DNA from: Gallionella sp.
GTDB taxonomy: Bacteria; Pseudomonadota; Gammaproteobacteria; Burkholderiales; Gallionellaceae
Direction: 5' to 3'
NCBI GenBank assembly: GCA_028710525.1
Contig: JAQTTY010000001.1
Coordinates: forward strand, 62,001-126,000
Length of the DNA: 64,000 nt
Positions within the stretch are counted from its first letter, which is position 1; every line of letters starts with the position of its first letter. A program made the position numbers and the translations under genes. This document shows positions 55,940 through 64,000 of the stretch, piece after piece. Below the pieces are notes generated by a model, which worked only from the letters and a program-made list of their open reading frames with translations, was not told the origin of the DNA and did not search any database.

Positions 55940-57175
55940 ATGAGCAGAAACAGAGAGAACAAGAACCTAGTCGTCGGTCTGGATATCGGTACATCCAAGA
56001 TCGTGGCGATCGTGGGCGAAGTCAAATTGGACGGAACCCTCGAAGTCATAGGCATGGGTATGCACGCATCCTCGGGGATGAAGAAGGGCATGGTGGTGAA
56101 CATCGATGCCACCGTGTCCGCCATCCAACGTGCGTTGGAGGAAGCCGAGCTGATGGCCGACTGCAAGATACATGAGGTCTACACCGGCATCGCGGGCAGC
56201 CATATCCGTAGCACCAATTCGCGCGGCATGGTGAAGATCAAAGAGAAGGAGGTGACCAAGGCTGACATCGAACGCGTCATCGAGACCGCTAGCTCTATCA
56301 GCCTGCCCGGCGATCAGCAGATCCTGCATATCTTGGAGCAGGAATTCAGCATAGATGGCCAAGACGGTATCAAGAAACCATTGGGAATGAGCGGCATGCG
56401 TCTGGATGTGGAAGTGCACATCGTGAGTGGCGCGGTGGCAGCGGTACAGAACATCATGAAGTGCATACACCGCTGTGGTCTGGAAGTGCATGAACTGATA
56501 TTGCAACCCTTGGCGTCGAGCAAAGCCATCTTGGAAGAAGACGAGATGGAGCTAGGAGTGTGCATCGTCGATATCGGCGGCGGCACCACCGACATCGCGG
56601 TGTTTACTGGCGGTGCGATACGTCATACCGCAGTCATTCCCATCGCTGGTGATCAAATCACCAACGACATCGCAATGGCCTTGCGTACCCCTACGCAAGA
56701 TGCAGAAGACATCAAGGTTAAGCACGGTTGCGCATTGCGCCAGTTGGCGGACGAAGGTGAGATCGAGGTGCCAGGTGTGGGTGAGCGCGGGCCACGTATG
56801 TTGTCGCGCCAGACCTTAGCTGAAGTGATAGAGCCGCGTGTCGAGGAGCTGTATTCCTTGGTGCAGGCTGAATTGCGACGTAGCGGCTTCGAAGAGTTGC
56901 TTTCCTCGGGCATCGTCATCACCGGCGGCAGCAGCGCCATGCAGGGCATGGTGGAACTGGGTGAGGAGATCTTCCATCTGCCGGTGCGCTTAGGAATACC
57001 GAAATATGTGGGTGGGCTGTCCGACGTGGTGAAGACACCGCGTATGTCCACCTGTGTTGGTTTGATGCTGTATGGCATGGAACATCATCAACGTGACGAG
57101 GAGACGCGTATGCAGACGAATTCTTTTGGAGATGTTCTGAGCAGGATGAAAGCATGGTTCCAGGGTAATTTTTAG
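55940..57175 (+). CDS. ftsA: Cell division protein FtsA
   Basis: FtsA is the actin-like protein that tethers FtsZ to the membrane. The 411-residue protein has VVGLDIGTSKIVAIVGE at the start, the 1C subdomain, VDIGGGTTDIAVFTGG, and GIVITGGSSAMQGMVEL. The C-terminal RMKAWFQGNF is the amphipathic membrane-targeting helix. It is complete. Confidence 0.97.
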   Translation: MSRNRENKNLVVGLDIGTSKIVAIVGEVKLDGTLEVIGMGMHASSGMKKGMVVNIDATVSAIQRALEEAELMADCKIHEVYTGIAGSHIRSTNSRGMVKIKEKEVTKADIERVIETASSISLPGDQQILHILEQEFSIDGQDGIKKPLGMSGMRLDVEVHIVSGAVAAVQNIMKCIHRCGLEVHELILQPLASSKAILEEDEMELGVCIVDIGGGTTDIAVFTGGAIRHTAVIPIAGDQITNDIAMALRTPTQDAEDIKVKHGCALRQLADEGEIEVPGVGERGPRMLSRQTLAEVIEPRVEELYSLVQAELRRSGFEELLSSGIVITGGSSAMQGMVELGEEIFHLPVRLGIPKYVGGLSDVVKTPRMSTCVGLMLYGMEHHQRDEETRMQTNSFGDVLSRMKAWFQGNF

Positions 57176-57227
57176 CGTTAGAGAGTTGGTTCTTAGGTTT
57201 TAATTTTTGTTTATTGAGGAGACGGTC

Positions 57228-58403
57228 ATGTCATTTGAAATTTTGGAAGCGCAGAGTCAGGAAGCAGTTATCAAGGTGATCGGTGTGGGTGGTTGCGGTG
57301 GTAACGCAGTTGACCACATGATCGAACAGGGTGTGATGGGCGTGGAATTCATCGTCATCAACACTGATGCACAGGCACTTAAACGCAGCAAAGCGCGCAC
57401 CCAGTTGCAGATCGGTAGCAACATCACCAAAGGTCTGGGCGCAGGTGCAAAACCTTCCGTAGGTCAGGCTGCAGCAGAAGAAGATCGTGACCGCATCAGA
57501 GAGATGATAGAAGGTGCCAATATGGTGTTTATCACTGCAGGTATGGGTGGTGGCACTGGAACGGGCGCTGCACCTATCATCGCGCAGATCGCCAAAGAGT
57601 TAGACATCCTGACTGTGGCCGTTGTGACTAAGCCCTTCGCCTACGAAGGTAATCGCATGCGCTATGCCAAAGCAGGTATCGAAGCCTTGGGTGAGTATGT
57701 GGATTCCTTGATCATCGTACCTAACTCCAAGCTGATGGAAGTGCTGGGTGATGACATCACTGTTCCTGAAGCATTCAAGGCAGCAAACGGTGTGTTGCAA
57801 GGTGCGGTAGCCGGTATCGCTGAAGTGATTAATGTGCCAGGGTTGATCAACGTCGATTTTGCAGATGTACGCACTGTGATGTCTGAAAACGGCATGGCGA
57901 TGATGGGCTCAGCCATCGCGTCAGGTCCAGATCGCGCACGTGTAGCCGCAGAACGCGCCATCGCTAGTCCTTTGCTAGAAGACGTGGACATGTCGGGTGC
58001 ACGTGGCGTGTTGGTTAACATCACTTCATCTAGCCGACTCAAGTTGAAGGAAATCGATGACGTGATGGAGTGCGTGCAGTTCGCCGCCGAAGAAGCGACC
58101 GTGATCGTCGGTTCGGTGTTCGATGATGCGATGGGCGATGAGTTGCGTGTGACTGTGGTTGCAACCGGTTTAGGTGCACCTGTGGCACGTAGACAACCAA
58201 AACCTGAAGTCGTGTACCGCGGTGAAGATGTATATCAACGCACCGGTACCGATAATCATATGGTCAGCAGCAGCGTGAATTACAACGAGTTGGATACCCC
58301 CGCTGTGATGCGTCGTGGTCGCCGCGAGACTATCGATGCGATGGAAAAATCTGGGATGGATACGCTGGACATCCCATCCTTCTTGCGTAAGCAGGCAGAC
58401 TAA
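57228..58403 (+). CDS. ftsZ: Cell division GTPase FtsZ
   Basis: FtsZ forms the cytokinetic ring. The 391-residue tubulin homologue has IKVIGVGGCGGNAVDHM, the GTP loop GMGGGTGTGAAPIIAQIAKE and the T7 loop NVDFADVRTVM. The C-terminal peptide DIPSFLRKQAD binds FtsA and other partners. ATG at 57228 has GAGGAG upstream and matches the family, so the earlier in-frame start is not used. Confidence 0.98.
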   Translation: MSFEILEAQSQEAVIKVIGVGGCGGNAVDHMIEQGVMGVEFIVINTDAQALKRSKARTQLQIGSNITKGLGAGAKPSVGQAAAEEDRDRIREMIEGANMVFITAGMGGGTGTGAAPIIAQIAKELDILTVAVVTKPFAYEGNRMRYAKAGIEALGEYVDSLIIVPNSKLMEVLGDDITVPEAFKAANGVLQGAVAGIAEVINVPGLINVDFADVRTVMSENGMAMMGSAIASGPDRARVAAERAIASPLLEDVDMSGARGVLVNITSSSRLKLKEIDDVMECVQFAAEEATVIVGSVFDDAMGDELRVTVVATGLGAPVARRQPKPEVVYRGEDVYQRTGTDNHMVSSSVNYNELDTPAVMRRGRRETIDAMEKSGMDTLDIPSFLRKQAD

Positions 58404-58473
58404 ACCCGCTACGACGTTGGCCGCTATCGCGTAAGCATGGCGGGCCGTTGCAGTAGGTCAGCCTGAGGGCTGT

Positions 58474-58481
58474 GATAAAAT
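58474..58481 (+). promoter_or_regulatory. Candidate extended -10 box for lpxC
   Basis: TGATAAAAT (TAAAAT at 58476-58481) lies 30 bases before the lpxC ATG in the 108-base gap after ftsZ. No convincing -35 box was found. Confidence 0.4.
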
Positions 58482-58511
58482 CCGCCCATCAATTGAGTGA
58501 GACTCACGACC

Positions 58512-59423
58512 ATGGTCAAACAACGCACTATCAAGACATCTGTGAAAGTGACAGGCGTAGGCTTGCACAGCGGCGAGAAAGTCACGCTGGGATTACGTCC
58601 TGCGCCGAACAACACCGGTATCGTGTTCTGTCGCGTCGACCAGAAGCCGGTCGAGCAGATACGCGTGACCGCCGAGTTGGTGCATGACACGCGCTTGTCC
58701 ACCTGTATGGAACAAAATAGCGTGCGCGTGGCCACGGTCGAACATCTGATGTCTGCGCTCTCGGGTCTCGGCATAGACAATATCTATATCGATTTGGATA
58801 GCGCGGAAGTGCCCATTATGGACGGTAGTGCGGGGACCTTTATCTTCCTGCTGCAGTCGGCCGGCATCGTCGAACAATCGGCGGCCAAAAAATTCATCCG
58901 CGTTAAGAAGACGGTGCAAGTCCAGCATGGTGACAAATGGGTACGCTTCGACCCGTTTGACGGCTACAAGCTGACCTTCACTATCAACTTCACCCATCCC
59001 GTGTTCGCAAATTCTAAGCAGCACGTGGTGGTCGATCTGGGCGAGCACTCCTATGTGCGTGACATCAGTCGTGCGCGCACCTTCGGTTTCATGCAAGACG
59101 TGGAGTTCATGCGCTCGCAGGGCTTGGCCTTAGGGGGCAGTCTAGACAACGCTATCGTGATGGATGACTACCGCGTGCTGAATCCAGATGGCTTGCGTTT
59201 CGAAGACGAGTTCGTGAAACACAAGGTGCTGGATGCGATCGGCGACTTGTATATGACCGGGCATCCGGTGATAGGCGCTTTCTCGGGTTTCAAATCAGGA
59301 CATGCTTTGAACAACGCCCTGTTGCGTGAATTAATGGCCGACGCCGAAGCTTGGGAGTACGTCACATTCGATACGGCAGAGGAAGCTCCCGCCTTTCTGC
59401 AACTGCAGATGCAGACCGCTTGA
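58512..59423 (+). CDS. lpxC: UDP-3-O-acyl-N-acetylglucosamine deacetylase
   Basis: LpxC carries out the committed step of lipid A synthesis. The 303-residue zinc enzyme has [14 protein letters not shown], the first zinc histidine in [31 protein letters not shown] and [32 protein letters not shown]. All zinc and catalytic residues appear present. The start at 58512 (MVKQRT) matches the family. Its place after ftsZ is usual in proteobacteria. Confidence 0.97.
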   Translation: MVKQRTIKTSVKVTGVGLHSGEKVTLGLRPAPNNTGIVFCRVDQKPVEQIRVTAELVHDTRLSTCMEQNSVRVATVEHLMSALSGLGIDNIYIDLDSAEVPIMDGSAGTFIFLLQSAGIVEQSAAKKFIRVKKTVQVQHGDKWVRFDPFDGYKLTFTINFTHPVFANSKQHVVVDLGEHSYVRDISRARTFGFMQDVEFMRSQGLALGGSLDNAIVMDDYRVLNPDGLRFEDEFVKHKVLDAIGDLYMTGHPVIGAFSGFKSGHALNNALLRELMADAEAWEYVTFDTAEEAPAFLQLQMQTA

Positions 59424-59472
59424 ACGGAGCATCTACGCTCAGCTACAGCGCGCATCAAAATAGAGGTCAACC

Positions 59473-59673
59473 ATGTTGATTCTGCGTTTCGCTCTCGTCG
59501 TCGTGGCACTGTTAGTGGTGTTTAGCGGCGCCATGTATCTCCTTACGCGTGATCAGAAATATTACCGTTTCGCTTGGCAGGTGATACGTTTCAGCGCGTT
59601 GATGTTGGTCGTATTCGGCCTGTTGTATGTGTTGGAGCGCTATGTGCTGGTCGCATGGCGAGTATTGCTGTGA
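59473..59673 (+). CDS. Small two-helix membrane protein of unknown function
   Basis: The 66-residue product has two hydrophobic helices (about residues 3-24 and 41-60) joined by TRDQKYYRFAWQ. AGAGGTC lies before the ATG. It overlaps the next gene, so the two may be co-translated. I know no function. Confidence 0.65.
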   Translation: MLILRFALVVVALLVVFSGAMYLLTRDQKYYRFAWQVIRFSALMLVVFGLLYVLERYVLVAWRVLL

Positions 59674-59888
59674 CAAATAAGCGCCCAAATTTGGATGGTG
59701 TGACATTGGAGATGATGGTCACGAGACTCTCCGAAAAACTAGGCTGGGTGGCGATGGGAGATGCAATTCCAGTGCGCTGTTTCACCCACGATCCCTCTAT
59801 AAATTCGAGCCTAAAATTTCTGCGCCGCACACCTTGGGCGCGGACTAAAGTAGAAGCGCTATACGTTGCAAATATACACAGACTTTAA
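59655..59888 (+). CDS. VF530-family (DUF2132) putative DNA-binding protein
   Basis: The 77-residue protein carries the family pattern LDGVTLEMMVTRLSEKLGW, then IPVRCFTHDPSINSSLKFLRRTPWARTKVEALYV. VF530 proteins are small helical proteins proposed to bind DNA. ATG at 59655 gives a 19-base overlap with the preceding gene. GTG at 59670, overlapping that gene's stop by four bases, is equally possible. Confidence 0.85.
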   Translation: MASIAVTNKRPNLDGVTLEMMVTRLSEKLGWVAMGDAIPVRCFTHDPSINSSLKFLRRTPWARTKVEALYVANIHRL

Positions 59889-59928
59889 ACCAGTAAACTT
59901 GTAACGCACGGCATTCAAGGAGTAAGCG

Positions 59929-60303
59929 ATGAAGGCTAAGTCATGGTTGCAGTGGAGTGGGCTGATATTTGGATTGACGTTGTGCGGCATGACAGGCAGT
60001 GCGCTGGCTGCAGGTGCCCTTGCTATCAGCGGCAATCCTGGCGGAACCTATGGTTGGGCAGTCGCTATGGCGAACAGTGATCTGGCCGCTACAGCGGCTT
60101 TGAACCGTTGCGGTATAGGTTGCCAGATCGTGCTGCGTTTTGAAAAAGGCTGTGGTGCTTATGTCATCGATGAATCGATACGATCGAGCATCAGCGGTTG
60201 GGGGGCGGCAGATACAGCACATGCAGCCCAGAATCGCGCGATGACGGAGTGCATGTTGTTAGGCGGTAAAAGTTGCGTAGTGCGCGTGTGGGGTTGCAAC
60301 TGA
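59929..60303 (+). CDS. Secreted DUF4189-type protein
   Basis: The 124-residue product has a signal peptide ending near ALAAG. A DUF4189-like domain follows, with GWAVAMANSDLAATAALNRCG, KGCGAYVID and SCVVRVWGCN. The six or so cysteines of the mature part suggest disulfides in the periplasm or outside. Ribosome-binding AAGGAG precedes the ATG. The function of the domain is unknown. Confidence 0.75.
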   Translation: MKAKSWLQWSGLIFGLTLCGMTGSALAAGALAISGNPGGTYGWAVAMANSDLAATAALNRCGIGCQIVLRFEKGCGAYVIDESIRSSISGWGAADTAHAAQNRAMTECMLLGGKSCVVRVWGCN

Positions 60304-60327
60304 AATTCAGCTAAATCCTAGTGCCGC

Positions 60328-61497
60328 TCAGTTTAGAGCATGTCGCATCAATAGCTTCTTCAGTGGCGTTATGCGGTTCACTATATTCAGACCAGTGTTG
60401 CGCAGCTCGCCCAGTAAGGGGTGTTCGTTGTTGAAGAGATTCTTCAAACCGTAAGTGGTGGACTGCATGGAGAGTATGTCCTCACGGCGCTTACGGTCGT
60501 AGCGGCGCAGCAAGCCAGCATCACCCACGTCGTTCTGACCCCCTCTACCCATCAACAGTGAAGCTAATTGCCGCGCATCGCGGAAGCCGGTATTCACACC
60601 TTGTCCAGCCAGTGGATGCATATTGTGTGCGGCATCACCTATCAGGGCGACACGCGGCGTGCTGATATGGTCCAGCGTCAGCAGTCGCAAGGGGAAAGAG
60701 GCGGCTGGTGTGATGACGCTTAGTTCACCTAAGGTATGCAGTGAAGCTACGCCGACTTCGGCACACAGTTGCTCGTGCGGCATAGCGCGTAATTCGGCAG
60801 CACGCTGTGGGCTGACTGACCACACCATAGAGACTTGCTGGTCTGGTAAAGGCAAGAGCGCCAAGATGCCGTCAGCTTGGAACCATTGATGGGCGATGCC
60901 GCGATGTGGCACGGTACAGCGGAAGTTGGCGACCACTCCATGTTGTTCATAGTCGGTGGGTGCAGCAGAGAGGCCGGCTTGCTGCCTGACCCAAGAGTCG
61001 CGTCCATCGCTGCCCACGATCAAATTGGCGCTTAGGCTGTTACCGTCCTGTAGGGTGAGAGTGGCTGCTGCCGCTCCCAACGCTAGGGACTGGCAGCGTG
61101 CTGGATGTAGCAGGGTGAGGTTGTCTTGAGTCGCTAGCTTCTGCCACAGCGCGATATGCAATGCACGGTTTTCCAGTATGCAAGCTAGCTCAGGTACGCC
61201 CATCTGATAAGCACTGAATTCGATCTGCGCGTCGCGATCACCGAACACGCGCATCTCTTCCACTGCAGCCACTCGTTTAGGATCGAGCAAAGCCCACGCG
61301 CCGCAATCTTGCAGAAAGGCACGGCTGCCTGGGCTGATGGCATAGATGCGGCTGTCCCAAGCGGTATCGGCGGTTGGTGTGGGCTGACTTTCAATTAAAG
61401 CCAGAGACAGTCCGCTGTTTGCCAGCGCCGCAGCCAAACTGGCGCCGACCAAGCCGCCGCCGACGATGACGACATCAAAGTGTGATGGATTTTGCAT
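60328..61497 (-). CDS. UbiH/UbiF/Coq6-family FAD-dependent hydroxylase
   Basis: The 389-residue flavoprotein monooxygenase has the FAD motif VVIVGGGLVGASLAAALA at the N-terminus, the GSDGRDSWVRQQAG NAD(P)H/FAD motif and GDAAHNMHPLAGQGVNTGFRDA near residue 300. It is expected to hydroxylate the ubiquinone ring. Which position (C1, C5 or C6) cannot be told from sequence here. The frame is open far upstream, but MQNPSHFDVVIVGGG is the natural start, at 61497. Confidence 0.9.
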   Translation of the reverse strand: MQNPSHFDVVIVGGGLVGASLAAALANSGLSLALIESQPTPTADTAWDSRIYAISPGSRAFLQDCGAWALLDPKRVAAVEEMRVFGDRDAQIEFSAYQMGVPELACILENRALHIALWQKLATQDNLTLLHPARCQSLALGAAAATLTLQDGNSLSANLIVGSDGRDSWVRQQAGLSAAPTDYEQHGVVANFRCTVPHRGIAHQWFQADGILALLPLPDQQVSMVWSVSPQRAAELRAMPHEQLCAEVGVASLHTLGELSVITPAASFPLRLLTLDHISTPRVALIGDAAHNMHPLAGQGVNTGFRDARQLASLLMGRGGQNDVGDAGLLRRYDRKRREDILSMQSTTYGLKNLFNNEHPLLGELRNTGLNIVNRITPLKKLLMRHALN

Positions 61498-61542
61498 AGG
61501 CGTGGATTCTAAGCGAGTTCCCCCCATCCTGTCCGCTTGCTT

Positions 61543-61548
61543 TATAAT
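61543..61548 (+). promoter_or_regulatory. Candidate -10 box for dusB-fis
   Basis: TATAAT in TTTATAATCG lies 100 bases upstream of dusB. The -35 region is a C-run with no good hexamer, which fits the growth-rate-regulated type of fis promoter but proves nothing. It lies over the region just upstream of the divergent hydroxylase gene. Confidence 0.45.
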
Positions 61549-61648
61549 CGCCCCCCTTCGCAAAATGCTCCCCTCATTATTTAAATTCGTTTTATTAGGA
61601 TGAGGCACAAGAAGTGACGCTGCGACCCGCTCAGACAACGGATTTAAC

Positions 61649-62659
61649 ATGCGTATCGGCCCATATGAATTGAAGAATAATCTGATCGTCGCCCCTATGG
61701 CTGGGGTGACGGACAGGCCTTTCCGCATGTTGTGCAAGCGCATGGGCGCAGGTATGGCCGTAAGCGAGATGGTGGCTTCTAATTCCCTGCTCTATGGTTC
61801 CGAGAAGACTTTGCGCCGCGCTAATCATGAGGGCGAGGTCGATCCGATCTCGGTACAGATCGTGGGTGCAGACCCCAAGATGCTAGCCCTCGCGGCTAAG
61901 CACAATGTGGATCATGGCGCGCAGATCATCGACATCAATATGGGCTGCCCAGCCAAGAAGATATGCAATGTGATGGCTGGCTCCGCATTGTTGCAGAACG
62001 AGCCACTGGTCAAGACGCTGCTGGATGCAGTGGTCGGCGCGGTGAATGTGCCCGTGACCTTGAAGATACGCACCGGTTGGGATAAGTCGAACCGCAATGC
62101 CGTGACCATCGCCAAGATTGCCGAGGACGCCGGCATACAGGCGCTCGCTATCCACGGCCGTACTCGCGCCTGCGCTTACACAGGTGATGCCGAGTACGAC
62201 ACCATACGTGCCGTAAAAGATGCAGTGCGCATCCCCATCATCGCCAACGGCGACATCACCACGCCAGAGAAGGCCAAGCATGTACTGGAGTATTCAGGTG
62301 CGGACGCGGTGATGATAGGACGTGCCGCACAGGGGCGCCCTTGGTTGTTCCGCGAGATCGAACACTTCCTTAAGACCGGTGAACACCTGCCTCCACCAGA
62401 AGTTGGCGAGATCCATCGCGTCTTGGTGGAGCACGTGCGTGATTTGTACGACTTTTATGGTGAATACAGCGGACTGCGCGTGGCGCGCAAACACATCTCT
62501 TGGTACACCAAGGGTTTGGTCGGATCCGCGACCTTCCGTCACAGCATGAATCGTCTAGAAACGGTGGATGACCAAATGGCGGCGGTAGAAGAATTTTTTA
62601 TGGAGCAAGCGCAGCGTGGGAAGCACCTGCACTATCTGGAAGGACAGGGACATGAGTGA
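61649..62659 (+). CDS. dusB: tRNA-dihydrouridine synthase B
   Basis: DusB reduces uridine in tRNA with FMN and NADPH. The 336-residue TIM-barrel protein has APMAGVTDRPFRMLCKRMG, the catalytic cysteine in NMGCPAKKICN, KIRTGWD, IHGRTRACAYTG and MIGRAAQGRPWLFREIEHF. It overlaps fis by 8 bases. The dusB-fis pair is conserved in gamma- and betaproteobacteria. Confidence 0.96.
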   Translation: MRIGPYELKNNLIVAPMAGVTDRPFRMLCKRMGAGMAVSEMVASNSLLYGSEKTLRRANHEGEVDPISVQIVGADPKMLALAAKHNVDHGAQIIDINMGCPAKKICNVMAGSALLQNEPLVKTLLDAVVGAVNVPVTLKIRTGWDKSNRNAVTIAKIAEDAGIQALAIHGRTRACAYTGDAEYDTIRAVKDAVRIPIIANGDITTPEKAKHVLEYSGADAVMIGRAAQGRPWLFREIEHFLKTGEHLPPPEVGEIHRVLVEHVRDLYDFYGEYSGLRVARKHISWYTKGLVGSATFRHSMNRLETVDDQMAAVEEFFMEQAQRGKHLHYLEGQGHE

Positions 62660-62906
62660 ATGCGTAGCGATCAATGAGAACGACATGGCGCGCTATGTGC
62701 GCAAGGCACTCAAAGAATATTTCCGCGATCTGGATGGCGAAGACCCGTGCTGCGAGTTGTACGACATGGTGATGCAATGTGTGGAGAAGCCCCTGTTAGA
62801 GATGGTGCTGGAACACGTCGGTGGCAACCAGACGCATGCCTCGCAGATGTTGGGCATCAATCGCAACACGCTGCGCAAGAAAATGCTCAACCACGGCATC
62901 GAATAA
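62652..62906 (+). CDS. fis: Nucleoid protein Fis
   Basis: Fis bends DNA and regulates stable RNA and recombination. The 84-residue protein has the beta-hairpin/helix region and a C-terminal helix-turn-helix, [21 protein letters not shown], which is the family signature. ATG at 62652 has AGGACAGGG upstream, so an earlier in-frame start is unlikely. It is shorter than E. coli Fis at the N-terminus, as is typical in betaproteobacteria. Confidence 0.95.
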   Translation: MSECVAINENDMARYVRKALKEYFRDLDGEDPCCELYDMVMQCVEKPLLEMVLEHVGGNQTHASQMLGINRNTLRKKMLNHGIE

Positions 62907-62918
62907 ACAACACAAAAC

Positions 62919-63018
62919 TCCTTCCCCCTCCAAGAGGGAAGGTCGGGATGGGGGTAAAAGCTGCAACAGTTTCGGCACTTCTGCCCCCTCCTCAGCCCTC
63001 CCCCTGCATGGGGGAGGG
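62919..63018. repeat. GC-rich palindromic intergenic repeat, family 2 (copy 2)
   Basis: Two hairpins, CCTTCCC/GGGAAGG (about 62919-62942) and a perfect nine-pair CCCTCCCCC/GGGGGAGGG around TGCAT (62996-63018), flank a variable centre. The element fills most of the fis-purH gap. It resembles 10388-10497 in layout and wording. It could end fis transcription. Confidence 0.7.
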
Positions 63019-63058
63019 AAAGCTAGATTAACGAATTTATTTTTATTGGAAGTCATCA

Positions 63059-64000
63059 TGGCCATCAAACAAGCACTCATCAGCGTGTCGGACAAATCCG
63101 GCGTTTTGGAATTCGCAAAAGGGCTGCACGCTCTGGGCGTCAAGATATTGTCCACTGGCGGTACGGCTAAGCTGCTGTCCGATAACGGCGTTCCCTGTAT
63201 GGAAGTTGCAGACTACACCGGCTTCCCTGAGATGCTAGATGGCCGCGTCAAGACGCTGCAACCCAAGGTTCACGCGGGTATCTTGGCGCGTCGCGATCTG
63301 CCTGAGCATGTCGCCACCTTGGCCAAGCACAACATCCCGACCATCGATCTGGTGGTGGTGAATCTCTATCCTTTCGCGGCGACTATCGCTAAGCCTAATT
63401 GCTCTTTGGAAGACGCCATCGAGAACATCGATATCGGTGGCCCGACCATGGTGCGTGCTGCTGCCAAAAATCATGGCCACGTTGCGATCGTCACCGATCC
63501 TATCGACTACGCCGATGTGTTGGCCGAGATGCAGACCAACGGCTGCGCGGTATCTGATGCGACCCGCTTCGATCTGATGAAGAAGGCGTTCTCGCATACT
63601 GCCGCTTACGATGCTGCGATCAGCAACTATCTGACCACGATAGGCAGCGACGGTAAGAAGTCTGAATTCCCAGCGCAGATCAATTTCAACTTCGCCAAGG
63701 TGCAGGAAATGCGCTACGGCGAGAACCCACACCAGAAGGCGGCGTTCTACCGCGACCTGACTCCGTTGGCGGGCAGCATCGCCAACTACACTCAGGTGCA
63801 GGGCAAAGAGTTGTCCTACAACAACATCGGCGATGCCGACGCGACTTGGGAATTGGTCAAGACCTTCGATCAACCCGCCTGCGTCATCGTTAAGCACGCT
63901 AACCCTTGCGGTGTGGCCATCGCTGACACTCCGCTGAACGCTTACAAACTGGCTTACGCGACAGACACCACTTCAGCTTTCGGCGGCATCATCGCTTTCA
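63059..64000 (+). CDS. purH: IMP cyclohydrolase / AICAR transformylase (3' end outside window)
   Basis: PurH performs the last two steps of IMP synthesis. The first 314 codons are present. The MGS-like cyclohydrolase domain runs from [18 protein letters not shown] through [31 protein letters not shown] and [16 protein letters not shown]. The transformylase domain begins with [12 protein letters not shown] and [12 protein letters not shown] before the right edge. The start at 63059 matches the family; dusB-fis-purH is a betaproteobacterial order. Confidence 0.96.

Overview
The window looks like a chromosomal segment of a betaproteobacterium, probably of the Nitrosomonadales/Gallionellaceae type. 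The pointers are the dusB-fis-purH order, the rpe-gph-trpE order, a complete division and cell wall (dcw) cluster running into lpxC, a type A RNase P RNA gene, and moderately GC-rich coding sequence. The taxonomic placement is inferred from gene content and order and was not tested by a search. There are no tRNA or rRNA genes, CRISPR arrays, intact insertion sequences or phage genes.

Layout. (1) Bases 1-8054, nearly all on the minus strand, hold tryptophan genes: rpe, a small lipoprotein, gph and trpE, then a TumE-type toxin-antitoxin pair and an FAD-dependent dehydrogenase, then trpG-trpD and a truncated SDR-like gene. A candidate Trp-codon leader peptide with mutually exclusive hairpins precedes trpE. 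(2) Bases 8261-36241 form a large surface-polysaccharide locus. It carries dTDP-rhamnose genes (rfbBDAC), ugd, a WecA-like initiator, a bacillosamine-type set (dehydratase, aminotransferase, acetyltransferase, PglC-like initiator), a sulfotransferase, a GT4 glycosyltransferase and the UDP-L-FucNAc genes wbjBCD. Then come an MBOAT/SGNH O-acetylation pair, a beta-helix protein, an EpsG-type polymerase, a flippase, cysC and cysQ (PAPS supply and PAP removal), and Wzz- and Wza-like export proteins. Together these predict a Wzx/Wzy-type glycan with rhamnose, FucNAc and bacillosamine-type sugars that may be sulfated and O-acetylated. (3) Bases 36481-39671 hold rpiA, phoU, ppx and a small membrane protein. 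(4) Bases 39715-40275 are rnpB, unusually long because of two blocks of extra hairpins. (5) Bases 40515-59423 are the dcw cluster from mraZ to ftsZ followed by lpxC, with a -35/-10 promoter and four 10-bp-spaced MraZ boxes. A 16-codon second murG start lies between ftsW and murG. (6) Bases 59473-64000 hold small membrane, VF530-type and DUF4189-type proteins, a UbiH-family hydroxylase, dusB, fis and the 5' part of purH.

The less routine observations are the trpE leader region, the oversized RNase P RNA, the murG remnant, the toxin-antitoxin promoter with its operator-like inverted repeat and predicted leaderless start, the PAPS/sulfotransferase set inside the polysaccharide locus, and several families of palindromic intergenic repeats. 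Start codons were adjusted from the longest possible frames by ribosome-binding sites, ATGA-type overlaps and the usual N-termini of each family.
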